Positions 48,159 through 57,721 of a stretch of DNA of 64,000 nucleotides are shown in pieces. The notes under the pieces were generated by a model. The model searched no databases and had not been told where the DNA came from. It saw only the letters and a list, made by a program, of their open reading frames with translations. The DNA lies in assembly GCA_037447605.1 (NCBI GenBank), contig CM074804.1, positions 2,879,181-2,943,180 of the forward strand, given 5' to 3'. Each line of letters opens with the position of its first letter. The stretch's first letter is position 1. The position numbers and the translations under genes are program-made. This stretch comes from Zygnema circumcarinatum. Lineage: Eukaryota > Streptophyta > Zygnematophyceae > Zygnematales > Zygnemataceae.

Positions 48159-49929
48159 TCACTCTGACTTCTTTATAGTCTCAGGATAAAGGACGGCCTT
48201 CGCCCCTGTCGCATCCAAAAACTGCTTCGAAAACGGCTTCCGCCCCTTCGGAACAACAAAAAACATTCGCAGAAACAGGTCCAGAACATCGGGAGCGAAC
48301 ACGCGATAGTAGAGAAGTACGCCATACCATCCTGGAACGACAGTATACCGTTGCTGACGCAGAGCGCTACTCACAATGGACTTAGCAACTTGCCTTACGC
48401 TCTCAACAGGGGCAGGCCCCACAGTCCTCTGCACATACAGAACGGTAACATTACTCAGTACCCTATTCTGGATACGTGTGAACATGAAATATAGCAGGCT
48501 CTTTAAGTTGCAGGACGTATACTTACATCACGCACTTCTTCGTCAAATACGACGGACCCATACTCGTTGATAAATTTCCCAGCAGTCATTTCCGATTCCG
48601 TCCACCCTGGAAGGGCGATAGTAATGCCCTCAATAGATGACCCAAGCTCCACACGAACTGTATCGTAGAAGTTGACTACAGCTGCTTTGGAAGCCTGCAA
48701 GTTTCCATCCTCAGAGTCACAAACAATTGCTTTGTAGCATTACTTACCGAATGCCACACCACCATCTAGCATGTACTATCATTTTGGGTACCTTCAAAAC
48801 GCGAAATATAATTGAGAATGAAAGAGAGAAGTACTCAAACTACGCTTTTGTACGATTCTTACATTGTAAAGCGAGAGACGAGGGTAAGGGGTGAAAGCTG
48901 CAATAGACGCTACAACCACAATCCGACCTCTGCTGCGTTTCAGATGGTCAAGCGCATAGTACATGGGGTAGATGGAGCCCCAAAATGTGACATCCTGAAC
49001 ACGCTTTGTGAAGATTACTGGTCAGCCATTGATTACTGGTTACCATTGAAATTGATAAATTTATGCAAATATTTCATGTTTCAAAAACAGCCAATTCACG
49101 TGCGATGATCATAAACGAGAATTTTAGCACAAAGAAAAGGAAAAAATGCATCACAAGATCATTACCACTTCGTTACGGACGTGAGTTGACTTGATATCTT
49201 CAACAAGGAACGATTGAGCAATTCCAGCATTAATCACGAGATGATCCACTGCAAGCCAAACATGTTTAGTCATCGTCAAGAGCAGCGGGTCGCCAGACAG
49301 CCGGGCCTGCTTGTGCATCAGGAGCCGCAGCTCTACTTCTAGAGCAATGTTTAACTACGATCAAGAATTATCTGAAGTTTACTGGATACGTACAACGGCG
49401 GAAAGTATCAATCGACGCATCGATTATTCTCTTGCAATCCTCGGGCTTCCTTACGTCAGCCTGTACAATCTCTACATATGCTGCTCCATGTTGACGACAT
49501 CGCCCTGCTACTTCTCGTAATTTTTCCTCCCGCTGTGCTGCCAGAACCAGCTTCGCGCCCTTTGTGGCGTATTCATAGGCGATATGCTGCGCAATGGAGG
49601 AATAGTCAAGCTTAAGACAAAGTCGATTCCAACCAATACAAATAGTACGAGCAATACCATTTTCTTGCCCAAGAAAACTGGTCCATGTCACCGCAAGATT
49701 CCAAATACAATAATTATAATTCAGTACAATTTGAGCACCGAGATACCTCGCCGATGCCGGAGGATGCTCCTGTAATCACCACCACTTTCCCCTTGATATT
49801 CGTTGGGAAAATTGCACGGAATATGTAGTTCACTGCGCGAAGAAACACAAGTGTTGGGACCAGCACAAACAGAAAGGCAATCGCGCCCGGCAGCAGCGTC
49901 AAGTTCAGAATAGACTGAAGAATCTCCAT
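48159..49929 (-). CDS. HSD1: HSD1/steroleosin-like short-chain dehydrogenase
   Basis: An NAD(P)-dependent SDR resembling plant 11-beta-hydroxysteroid dehydrogenase-like proteins (steroleosins), which act on sterols at oil bodies. Six exons on the minus strand (49929-49747, 49586-49394, 49248-49166, 48994-48863, 48694-48527, 48428-48159) total 1029 nt (342 residues) with matching phases. The N-terminal hydrophobic stretch (residues ~8-36) contains prolines, as in the steroleosin anchor. The cofactor motif TGASSGIGE is at 53-61, followed by YEYATKGAKLVLAAQ, the NAG motif (VINAG), a VASIAAFT segment with the expected Ser, and YNASK with Tyr196/Lys200. The C-terminal LYPETIKKSE resembles the plant LYPESI end. 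The ATG at 49929 is the first true ATG in frame. It is divergent from the hydroxylase gene, with about 760 bp between the two ATGs. Confidence 0.93.
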
Positions 49930-50692
49930 TCTCTTCCTCGCCAAAGTTTCGCGGTCCCCTCTCCACAGTACTACTCAAGTTGCGAATGTTTGAACGCCTG
50001 CGACTGCTTCGAAGAGCGCCTTCTTGCAGGGCCTTCCTGCGCGCGTCCAAGAGTGGCCGAGCGCCTCTCCCTCCCTCCCTCGCTCTCGCTTAGGGCGGCC
50101 GGGCGGGAGGGCGCCGCGTGGCGGTCTCGCTGCATTTTCTCTCTCCCTCTCTCTCCCTCTCCCTCTCGTTGCGCTGCGCTGCGCCATGCCGTGCAGGATG
50201 GCGGCGCCCACCGAGCGCCACGCGGCGGCATGCACTGGAGACGGCGCGCCCGCCAAGCTGCCCGTCGGGTTTTTTGCCCCTGCCCGAAATATCGTCAATA
50301 GGTTTGGCGTCAACAATCTGTTTTTGGGCGCTACCTGCCCGGTTTATTCGGGCAGGTCCTGCAGAGGCAGCAAGCAGGCACAGCGCATGGCGCCGGAGGA
50401 GGACACGCTCTCGAGGGGTTGGGCCATGGCCTCCGTGACCTCCTCCGAGGCAGACAAGTGGCGGCCTGCGCTGCCTCCACCCTGCATGGAGCGTTCTTGT
50501 CATCCGCTGAGTCCCATCACGCCTCATGGTATGGCATGGCATGGTATTCCCATGTCATGGCATGCCATACACAAAGTGCGAGATTTGGAGGAAGCGAAAG
50601 GTGAGGGCTAAGTCAATGCTGTAGCCGCAGAGAGGAGATGTTCTTCTGATATTTCAAAGGAGACATATAGTGCTGCCATTTTCGTTTTCATA
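49930..50692. promoter_or_regulatory. Putative bidirectional promoter, SDR gene / hydroxylase gene
   Basis: A GC-rich 763-bp interval between divergent start codons. It contains a (CTCTCC)-rich patch at 50138-50166, two GCCTGCCCG/GCCCGGTTTATTCGGGC inverted segments near 50280-50360, and ATGGCATGGCATGG repeats near 50525-50560. No TATA box could be assigned with confidence. Open frames across it lack motif support. Confidence 0.4.
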
Positions 50693-52329
50693 ATGGCAGG
50701 GTTCAGCATTGAGGAAGCTGTGTTCTGTTTAGGGTTTGGAGTGCTGGGAGGACTGTTAGTCGGAGTCGGCCATGGACTTTTGGAAGTCTTTTGGTTCACT
50801 TTACTGTCCGCCTTGCAGCGGAGAAAGTATGTAGAAAGGTTGGCGCCTTCATTTGAAGTGACAATGGACAGCTATCGGCGGGAGAGCTTCTTTGCGGTGG
50901 CGCTGTCCCACATTCCTCTCTTCATTGGCTTGATGGCTGCAAGGTAACTTGCCTTTACGGTACAAAAGCCACTTTATTTAAAAAAGTAGTGGAAAATCTG
51001 CGTCCGGCATTCAAATGTTGAGTGCGCACTCGTACTTGAGAATCAGAGCCATGGCAATGAAGTCAAGAAAGGTAATAGTATGAAGGGGCCTGAGAGTTTG
51101 GGGCCATTGACCTATCGATAGGGACCACTCTAAGAACAAAGCAACTTGGTTGCTGAGCCGGAGTTAGCCCAAAGTTCCCTTTCAATGCGTTCAAAGCTTC
51201 CGAATGTTAAAATAAATGTTCCGATTGAAGCATGTTTCCTTGGATGTACGGACAACGAACCGGGAGGCTTGGACTGGATGCTAGAAATTGAAAATCCGTG
51301 CTCAGTCCTGAATGAATCGGTTTACAGTAAATGAAATCACAAGAAGTGGAGTCATGCTCAGCTGGTTCCAATCGCAGAATAAGAGGGCAGCTATGGGAGT
51401 TTACAACTGAGGCAATAACCTGGTGGCTTCTGCAATGTCTTGACAGCTGCAAAGGTTGCAGATAAAGCAGTGCTGAATCTTGGAGAGCAAGTTTTTTTGA
51501 CAGACTATCTCCAATCGAAAAGATTATTAAACCTTCGTGGGCATCCCCTTCAACCTTTATCCTTAGCAGTCACATTTTCATATTGAAGCTTAGTACCGTA
51601 ATCCTCAATTTTAGCCAGCATTTACCTTTTAAAAGTACCAAATAGCAGAGACTGCTGTTCCTGTTCACACACACCCCCCTCCCCCGACCCCCGGGGTCCC
51701 TTCCTTCCTCTTTTCTTCCCCATTTCCTACATTCTTCTCCCCTCCCCTTCTCTCCCCCTCTTCTTTCTCTTCCTCGTCGTCGCAGGCATGGACTTTTGGC
51801 TCGAGCAAGGCCAGATCTCGACATCATGGGCTCCTTGACCTTTACATGGGTCATCATGGTTCTCCATGATGCATGGTTCTGGTGTGTCCATACCGCTATG
51901 CATCACTTCAAGAGCCTCTACATGCGCATACATCAGTTCCATCACGACTCTGGGGGCGACATCACAGTATTCAGCACTGCCTTTGGTGATGCAGCCGACA
52001 TTTTCCTGATCTTCCCCACCTTTTACGCGCTGCTCTTCACGTGGATCCACCACCAGCCGCAGTGGAATCCGGTGTCGTTCATCTTTCTAGGATGGGCATT
52101 CAACGGAGTCAACATGATGGGTCATTGTGGATATGATCTGCCCGGATGGGTTTACATCCCAGGATCCTTGGGAGTGCTGTTAACCCCTGGAGCCCAGCGC
52201 CCGAAGCATCACTACATCCACCATCTGGATCCACGGTTCAACCGCTCGCTGTACTTTACATGGTGGGACCGTCTAATGGGAACATACAGAGAGACGCACC
52301 CTAAGATAGCCAACGACAAGCATTGGTGA
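50693..52329 (+). CDS. Fatty acid hydroxylase / sterol desaturase superfamily membrane protein
   Basis: An integral-membrane di-iron oxygenase of the PF04116 type. Two exons (50693-50943 and 51786-52329), 264 residues; the split Arg codon joins in frame. The histidine clusters that bind the two irons are visible: HDAWFWCVHTAMHH, HQFHHDSGGD and HHYIHHLDPRF, with an additional MMGHCGYD between them. Hydrophobic helices precede and separate the clusters. The C-terminus (TWWDRLMGTYRETHP) is typical of the C-4/C-5 sterol oxidase and sphingoid hydroxylase branch. The exact substrate (sterol, sphingoid base or fatty aldehyde) cannot be told. The divergent SDR neighbour is also a lipid/sterol-type enzyme, which makes co-expression plausible. 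Confidence 0.88.
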
Positions 52330-53212
52330 AGAAGGCTTTGTGCACAGGCAGTTCCTAGAAAAATGTGCACGGACAGTAGGAATTATTTTTTTGGGGAAGG
52401 GAGGGAGGGGGGGGGGAAGGGAGGGTGGGGGTACTTGCACATAGAAGTGCGAGGAGCTCGTTCAGGAAGAGCCTCAATCGGTGGACGAGCATGGCTCCGC
52501 AGGAGCAGGTCCGTTGCAAATTCCTACTATGACAACTGCGTCACAGTTCTGTTAAGATGCAGCTATACATATTGCACATTAGGAGAAGACCCCCAACGTT
52601 CCCTTTTAGGAACACCTTTCGGCCCCTTCCTGTTTCCTTCGTCTCCCTCCCTCGCTTTGTCTCTCTCTCTCTCACGCACATAGGGCAAGAGGCCCTGTCA
52701 TATTGTATACACTAAACAATGAGTGCTTTTTAGAGCACTGGCTTGTACTATATACGCAGTATAGCAGCTACATGTGCCAAATTCATTGTTGCCAATCCCA
52801 TGAATGTAAGATGAAAGAAAAAATGTGGATGAAAATTTTCAAAAGCGTGGACATGGATAAATGAGAATTTGCTGAAAAATCTTGCAGCATGCAAAAAAGC
52901 ATTACTTAGGAGTACGACTGGTTGAAAAAATGCACCGTTGGTCAAAAAACTACCTACTCCTGCGGAAAGAGGGAGCACGAAACTCTTACCTATCACGAAA
53001 CGGGAAACAAACATAAAATTTTACGCCAAAATAAAAAAAAATCTTATCTACAAACGACAAGCTATATATTCCCCGGAAATCAGTCTGCGACCTCTCGCAA
53101 GGCGAAGTTTACGCCGCAATACTTCACAGTGGGGAACACGCCTTGCCTTTTCGAGAAAGGGTATTGAGTTGATCCGTCCATGAGGAAAATGGAGGGAACT
53201 CTGGCGGGCTTC
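52330..53212. other. Intergenic, no gene seen
   Basis: Convergent 3' flanks of the hydroxylase gene and the Rdx-fold gene. It has a G-run-rich patch at 52395-52435, otherwise unremarkable sequence. Confidence 0.5.
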
Positions 53213-54127
53213 TTATGGTGAAGGGGGGAGCGCTTTAATGGCTGCCAGCACTTCGGAAGGTTCTGGAAGGCGCTTGCTCTGCAGGGACCATGAACATGAT
53301 TCCATAATTAAACTATCAGAACCACAGTAGTTAAAAGCAGCCACAATTGATAATGCCAGACTTGTCTTCAGCTATCTCCACAGAGAAGCTAATGATGGAA
53401 ACATCTTGACTTTTGCAAGACCAAGTAGAGCTGGAATATATCCATATACCTGAAGACGGGAGAAGATGACAATCCCTCCACTCGAGACCTCAAAAGCTCC
53501 GCTTCTGCGCGTCACCTCCGACCCAAATTTACCATTATCCACCCTTCAATCCAAGCAATCAAAGGAGCTAATATCTGTCGAACCGGAAAAAGCTGTCAAA
53601 GTGAGCCAATATAGGTCACACTGAAAGCTCTGATTGCTTTCGTCAAACACAATGAAATTCTATACTGCACAAACCATCCTAAGCGACATCCCTGCATTAT
53701 TTTCTCAGACAAGAAGATGAAGGATGCACGGACAAGTTGTTTCACTTAAAGCGAACCAAGCTAGGAAAATAGCTTATTCATTCGATCTTATTCATTCTGA
53801 AATGAAGTGATTGCTTAAGAATTACAAGGCCAAATGACAACACGCAAAATGTATGTACCGTGGTTGCACGCCTTCCGGATTGCCAGAAACCATAAGCTCT
53901 GGATGTGCATCCTCTGTGATGAAGGAATGGGGCCAAAAAAAAAGAATAAACGTTAACTTGAAAATTAGAATAAGCGCAAGTAAATATAAGTGTGATAGCA
54001 TAAAAAGCGTGAAATACAGAGATTGCTAACCCTTTAGGCGAAGTTTAATGGAATACGCACCTATCATATCTGCGAGCTCTATGAAGAAGTCGGTAAGATC
54101 CTCATCCTCCGAATACTCCACCACTAC
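53213..54127 (-). CDS. Rdx-fold (SelW/SelT/SelH, MIEN1-like) protein lacking the CxxC motif; 5' end unresolved
   Basis: Four minus-strand exons are readable: 54127-54061, 53913-53859, 53504-53450 and 53278-53213, with phases that match only when spliced this way. They read VVVEYSEDEDLTDFFIELAD, then EDAHPELMVSGNPEGVQPRS, GAFEVSSGGIVIFSRLQ and SKRLPEPSEVLAAIKAL, ending PPSP-stop. This is the thioredoxin-like Rdx pattern: beta-1 VVEY, then the redox loop, an amphipathic helix, a GAFEV strand, and a vFSrL strand followed by a P-E-x-V helix. In redox-active members the loop after VVEY is CxxC or CxxU; here it is S-E-D-E, so the active cysteines are absent. One or more upstream exons with the start codon must lie above 54127 (probably 54.2-54.8 kb) but could not be placed. 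Function unknown; a non-redox scaffold role is inference. Confidence 0.7.
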
Positions 54128-55122
54128 CTGCACAACAAAGAACATATGCATAAAACAAGTCTTGAATTTCACTCGCACTCAGGGCAAAAGCAGCCTTCAG
54201 GAGTGCACACTATGCAGTCATTTTGACGTGCAAAGCCTCCTTTCACTCAAAGCCATTGCACACTGATCTGCGACTGCAGCCAAGCTCAATTCCTGCTGTT
54301 CTTCCTGACACATTTAGCGTGATTCAATCACAAGTCCGCACTCTCCACCCTGCTCTTCTCCCAGTAACCTTCTCTCCCTCCCTCCGTCCCTCCCTCTCAC
54401 AAACCTCTCTAGGAGGTGGAGCATCCAGTCCTGCTCGTCATGCAAACCGGCGCTCTCCCAAGCTCCAATGGCTACCCTGCACGTCCCTCCCACTTCTCCC
54501 TCTCCTGTCTCCGCCCTGCAGAGAAGGTACGCCTGCAGCAAGCCGCCATGGCCGCGGAGATTCCAGTGTTCTAGCTGGCAGTTGCAGCCATGACGGAAGC
54601 CTCCGAGTGGGAGCGGCGCGGGCCGCCCTGCGGAGGGCGGTCGCGAGCAGCATTGCCTTCCGCCAGGCGAGCAGCTGCGGCAGCTGCAGGTGGAGGTGGA
54701 GCTGGAGGTGAAGATGGCACCTCCGGAATTTCAGACGTGTGCTCGCGAAACCTGATGGACCTGGAAGGGAGACTTAGCCCGATTCATCGTCTTCAAGGCG
54801 CATGGTTAATCGGCGTTGGTCTCACGCTGGCGATACGCCGCCGAGTGTGTGTTGCGGACAAGCACTGGACCGCATGGAGCGGAGAACCACGAGGGGAGGG
54901 AGACCGACCTTCGCAGCCAAAATCGGCAATCACAATTCATCGTTGGAAGGATCACTGCGTGTAGTTGCACGCTCAACACCGAAGCCGCAGTTGCGTGAGG
55001 CCCACGGAACTAGCCAACAGCGCACATGGAGCGCCCGCCGCCTCCAGGCCGCAGCGGGCGGGCGGGCGGGCAGACAGCGGGGCGGCGCCTCCGCGGTCAC
55101 CGCCGGCGGCGGCACATGCCCG

Positions 55123-55182
55123 CGGGGACCACCGCGGGGACCAGCGCGGGGACCAGCGCGGGGACCAGCGCGGGGACCACTG
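55123..55182 (+). repeat. 12-bp tandem repeat (GCGGGGACCAGC)
   Basis: About four to five copies of GCGGGGACCAGC-like units in the leader region of the FAF gene. Confidence 0.85.
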
Positions 55183-55411
55183 CGGGCCCACGAACGAACG
55201 GGGGACATTGTTCGCACGCAGGCGGGCGGGAGGGGGGACTCGAGGGGGCCTGCCTCGGCCTGCCAATGTCAGCAAATGCGGATGTGCCACGTGCGCCGAT
55301 TGTCCGACGTGGATAGCTGTGATTGGAGAGGCGTCACAGGACGGGCGGCACTTTTGGCAGATATTTGCCCCGCCTGGTGGAGGGAGTGCGCATGCATGCA
55401 GGGAGAAAAAG

Positions 55412-55499
55412 GGGGGCAGGGGGCAGGGGGAGGGGCAGGGGCAGGGGCAGGGGCAGGGGCAGGGGCAGGGGCAGGGGCAGGGGCAGGGGCAGGGGCAGG
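55412..55499 (+). repeat. (GGGGCA)n hexanucleotide repeat
   Basis: About a dozen GGGGCA units just 5' of the first in-frame ATG of the FAF gene. Each unit carries a G4 run, so the RNA could form G-quadruplexes. In frame it would read (GQ)n, but the frame has no upstream ATG. Confidence 0.92.
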
Positions 55500-55537
55500 C
55501 GCTTGGAGGGGGAGGGAGGGTCGAGCGGCTCTGCCAC

Positions 55538-56464
55538 ATGGCGCGCTGCAGCAGCAAGGGAGATGTCCGGATGTCTGGGGAGGAGTGTGCTGCTGCGGTG
55601 GGAGCAGGGGCGAGGGGAGTGGGAAGAGGAGGAGGTGGAGAGGAGCTTGTTTTTGACATGGAGATTTGTGGTGGTGAGGAAGAGCGCGGATTTGGATTGA
55701 AGGATCGTGAACAAGGGGCTTCTGATGCGGCTTCTGTATCGCTGGAGAGCGCGGACGACTCTGATAACAGCAGCGTGGGGTGCAGCGAGCTTTCGAATTC
55801 CAGTCTGGAGTGCTGTTGGGGAGGGAGTCCCACCTCCCCGCACGTGCTACCGCAGTGGATGCCGAGCCCTAAGCCTGGAATGGTGTTCCAGACGGTGAGG
55901 AAGGAGGGGAGGATGGTGCTGGAAGAGATCCGAGCCGTTCATCCGAGCATCATCCGACCCGTGCGCCAGAACGGTCGCCTTATTCTGCGCGAGTATAAGC
56001 AGAGCCAGCACGCGCCTGTCTGGCAAGCCTGCCATACATATGACAGCTATGCCAGCTGCTCTGCTCGGGGCCGTTTTCGGAGTGAAATGGCTCGACTTCA
56101 TAGAAGATGGTCTTTGGATGAGACTCCTCTCGCTGATGCTCCCGCTGGCTATGTTTCAAGCAAACCCCCTCTTCCCAAGGGGAGGAGAAAGGAAGCTGGA
56201 AGGGCTCAAGCAGAATGTCTAAGTTTTGAAAATGTCGGAAAGGCAGCAGATGTTGAAAGCAGGGATAAAGTTCGGTCTATCAGCGAGAGGGGTCTGGTGA
56301 GGTCACAAAGCTTACCGATTGTTTGTGGCGGCTATTCCAAGCGAGGAATGCAGGTGACTCGAGCTACCGAAAGACCGGAGCTGGCGGATGACATGATGTG
56401 TCTGTTGGAGGTGGCGGCGGAGAGTCTGCGGCAAGGGAAGGAGGCTGCAAGAATGCGAAATTGA
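55538..56464 (+). CDS. FAF-domain (FANTASTIC FOUR-like) protein
   Basis: Single exon. The first ATG in the frame (55538) gives 308 residues; the frame is open further upstream only through non-ATG codons and the GQ repeat. The N-terminal third is Gly/Glu- and Ser/Asp-rich. Residues ~113-155 match the FAF domain pattern: a hydrophobic start, RKEGRMVLEEIRAV, then a linker and RPVRQNGRLILREY (compare GRLxLxExxV...RxdGRLxLxL). The C-terminal half is basic with Ser-rich patches (e.g. RRWSLDE, RSQSLPI). In flowering plants FAF proteins modulate shoot meristem size; outside them the role is unknown. The domain is short, so the family call is moderate. Confidence 0.65.
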   Translation: MARCSSKGDVRMSGEECAAAVGAGARGVGRGGGGEELVFDMEICGGEEERGFGLKDREQGASDAASVSLESADDSDNSSVGCSELSNSSLECCWGGSPTSPHVLPQWMPSPKPGMVFQTVRKEGRMVLEEIRAVHPSIIRPVRQNGRLILREYKQSQHAPVWQACHTYDSYASCSARGRFRSEMARLHRRWSLDETPLADAPAGYVSSKPPLPKGRRKEAGRAQAECLSFENVGKAADVESRDKVRSISERGLVRSQSLPIVCGGYSKRGMQVTRATERPELADDMMCLLEVAAESLRQGKEAARMRN

Positions 56465-57721
56465 GAAAATTGATGGGAGAGAAGTGTTGGACGCTTCTGC
56501 CTTTCTGTCGGACGGGATGTTTTACTTTTGAGAGATTTGGGAGATTAGTTTTGCCTCTGGACGACTTGATGTGAAAGTGGTGAATTGTACAGTGGAAGGT
56601 GGAGCCCGGAATACAGCGAAGAGTGGGTTCACTTTGATGTCCAGATTTTGTCCTACAGCTGTAAATAGGCCTGTGGAGGAACGGAACAATTCTTTTTCGT
56701 TTTTGACCTTAAAAGTGAACAGAAAGGTAGTGAGGCGTAGATGCTGCAGCTAAGTAGGAGCAGGTTCATTTGGGTGCCTTGCCTTGTAGGCGTCCTCCTT
56801 TGTTTGTCCTGTTTCTAGGTTTCTTCTTGCTGTAAGCTGTAATTTGGCGCCGCTCCTGAAACGAGGCAGGCGAGAGGGAGCTCTCGAGGTTCGCTCTGTA
56901 ACGCTTGAATCGGAGGGCTAGAATGAGGAGGGAGTCCTGATGACGGATGGGGAGTGATTCCCTTTCCAGAATGCAGATGTCTTAGTCGACGAGATAACTT
57001 CTGTCAATCGTTAATTGAGTGAAGTTTTACGACCTTGGCAACTTTGTTGGTTATGTCTGCCTTCCATCTTTTCTTCGTCTTCCCGTCTGCCCTCGCCGTC
57101 CACCCTTTCTCCCCCCGTACTTTCCTCCCTTTACCTCACTCTCCTCCAGTCTCCACTGCTGTCGTCCCCTCTCACACTCGTGATTTATGTGTATAATGTA
57201 TGACTAACTTCTCCTTTCACGCCTGAGTGACATCTGCTCACATCAAAGCTGTCAGCCGACAATTACTGACACCGAATAGAGGTAGTTCCAAGGCAAGGGG
57301 ATTGCTCCAACCGACCTATATAGTTTAAACACGTACAGGGTTGTTGATTAACTCTGATTATACCAATTTGATAACTCTACCAACACGAACGTTTCTTTAA
57401 TCACATCTCCATTCTCCAGATATAGAGGGTAGACAAAACTCCAAAACATGGTTCATGATTTTTACGGAGCATTCGAAAAGAGCACTATCCGAGAGACCAC
57501 CCAACATATATACCTCCCGGCATCGATTGATACAACCCACGGAATCCCAAATCCGAGAGAGAGAGCGCGCGCGAGAGAGAGATAGAGGGAGAGAGTGCAG
57601 AGCAGAGAGAGAGCATCGCTTTAAAAGATATTCCTCCGAAAACGTTAGGACAGCATGCAAGAGAGTCCCACTACAGAGCTTTACAGGAAAACAATGTACA
57701 GGGAGCAGCTGCAAAGCCTCT
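56465..57721. other. Intergenic, no gene seen
   Basis: 3' flanks of the FAF gene and of UMP1, which is convergent. It has C/T-rich sequence at 57060-57180 and a GA-rich patch at 57555-57620. No supported coding region. Confidence 0.5.

Larger units (their letters stand above)
54128..55537. other. Intergenic / unplaced first exon of the Rdx gene / FAF leader
   Basis: It probably contains the missing 5' exon of the Rdx-fold gene on the minus strand (ATG-bearing frames near 54.55-54.65 kb) and, on the plus strand, the GC-rich leader of the FAF gene. Two G-rich short tandem arrays lie at 55123-55182 and 55412-55499. Confidence 0.4.

Noticed and set aside
50024-50611. 195-residue ORF upstream of the hydroxylase gene
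   Set aside because: GC-rich frames are open on several strands here, no domain is visible, and it lies in the divergent promoter region.
54965-55537. N-terminal extension of the FAF gene to 499 residues including (GQ)n
   Set aside because: It begins with a non-ATG codon and consists of G-rich repeat translation; the first ATG in frame is at 55538.
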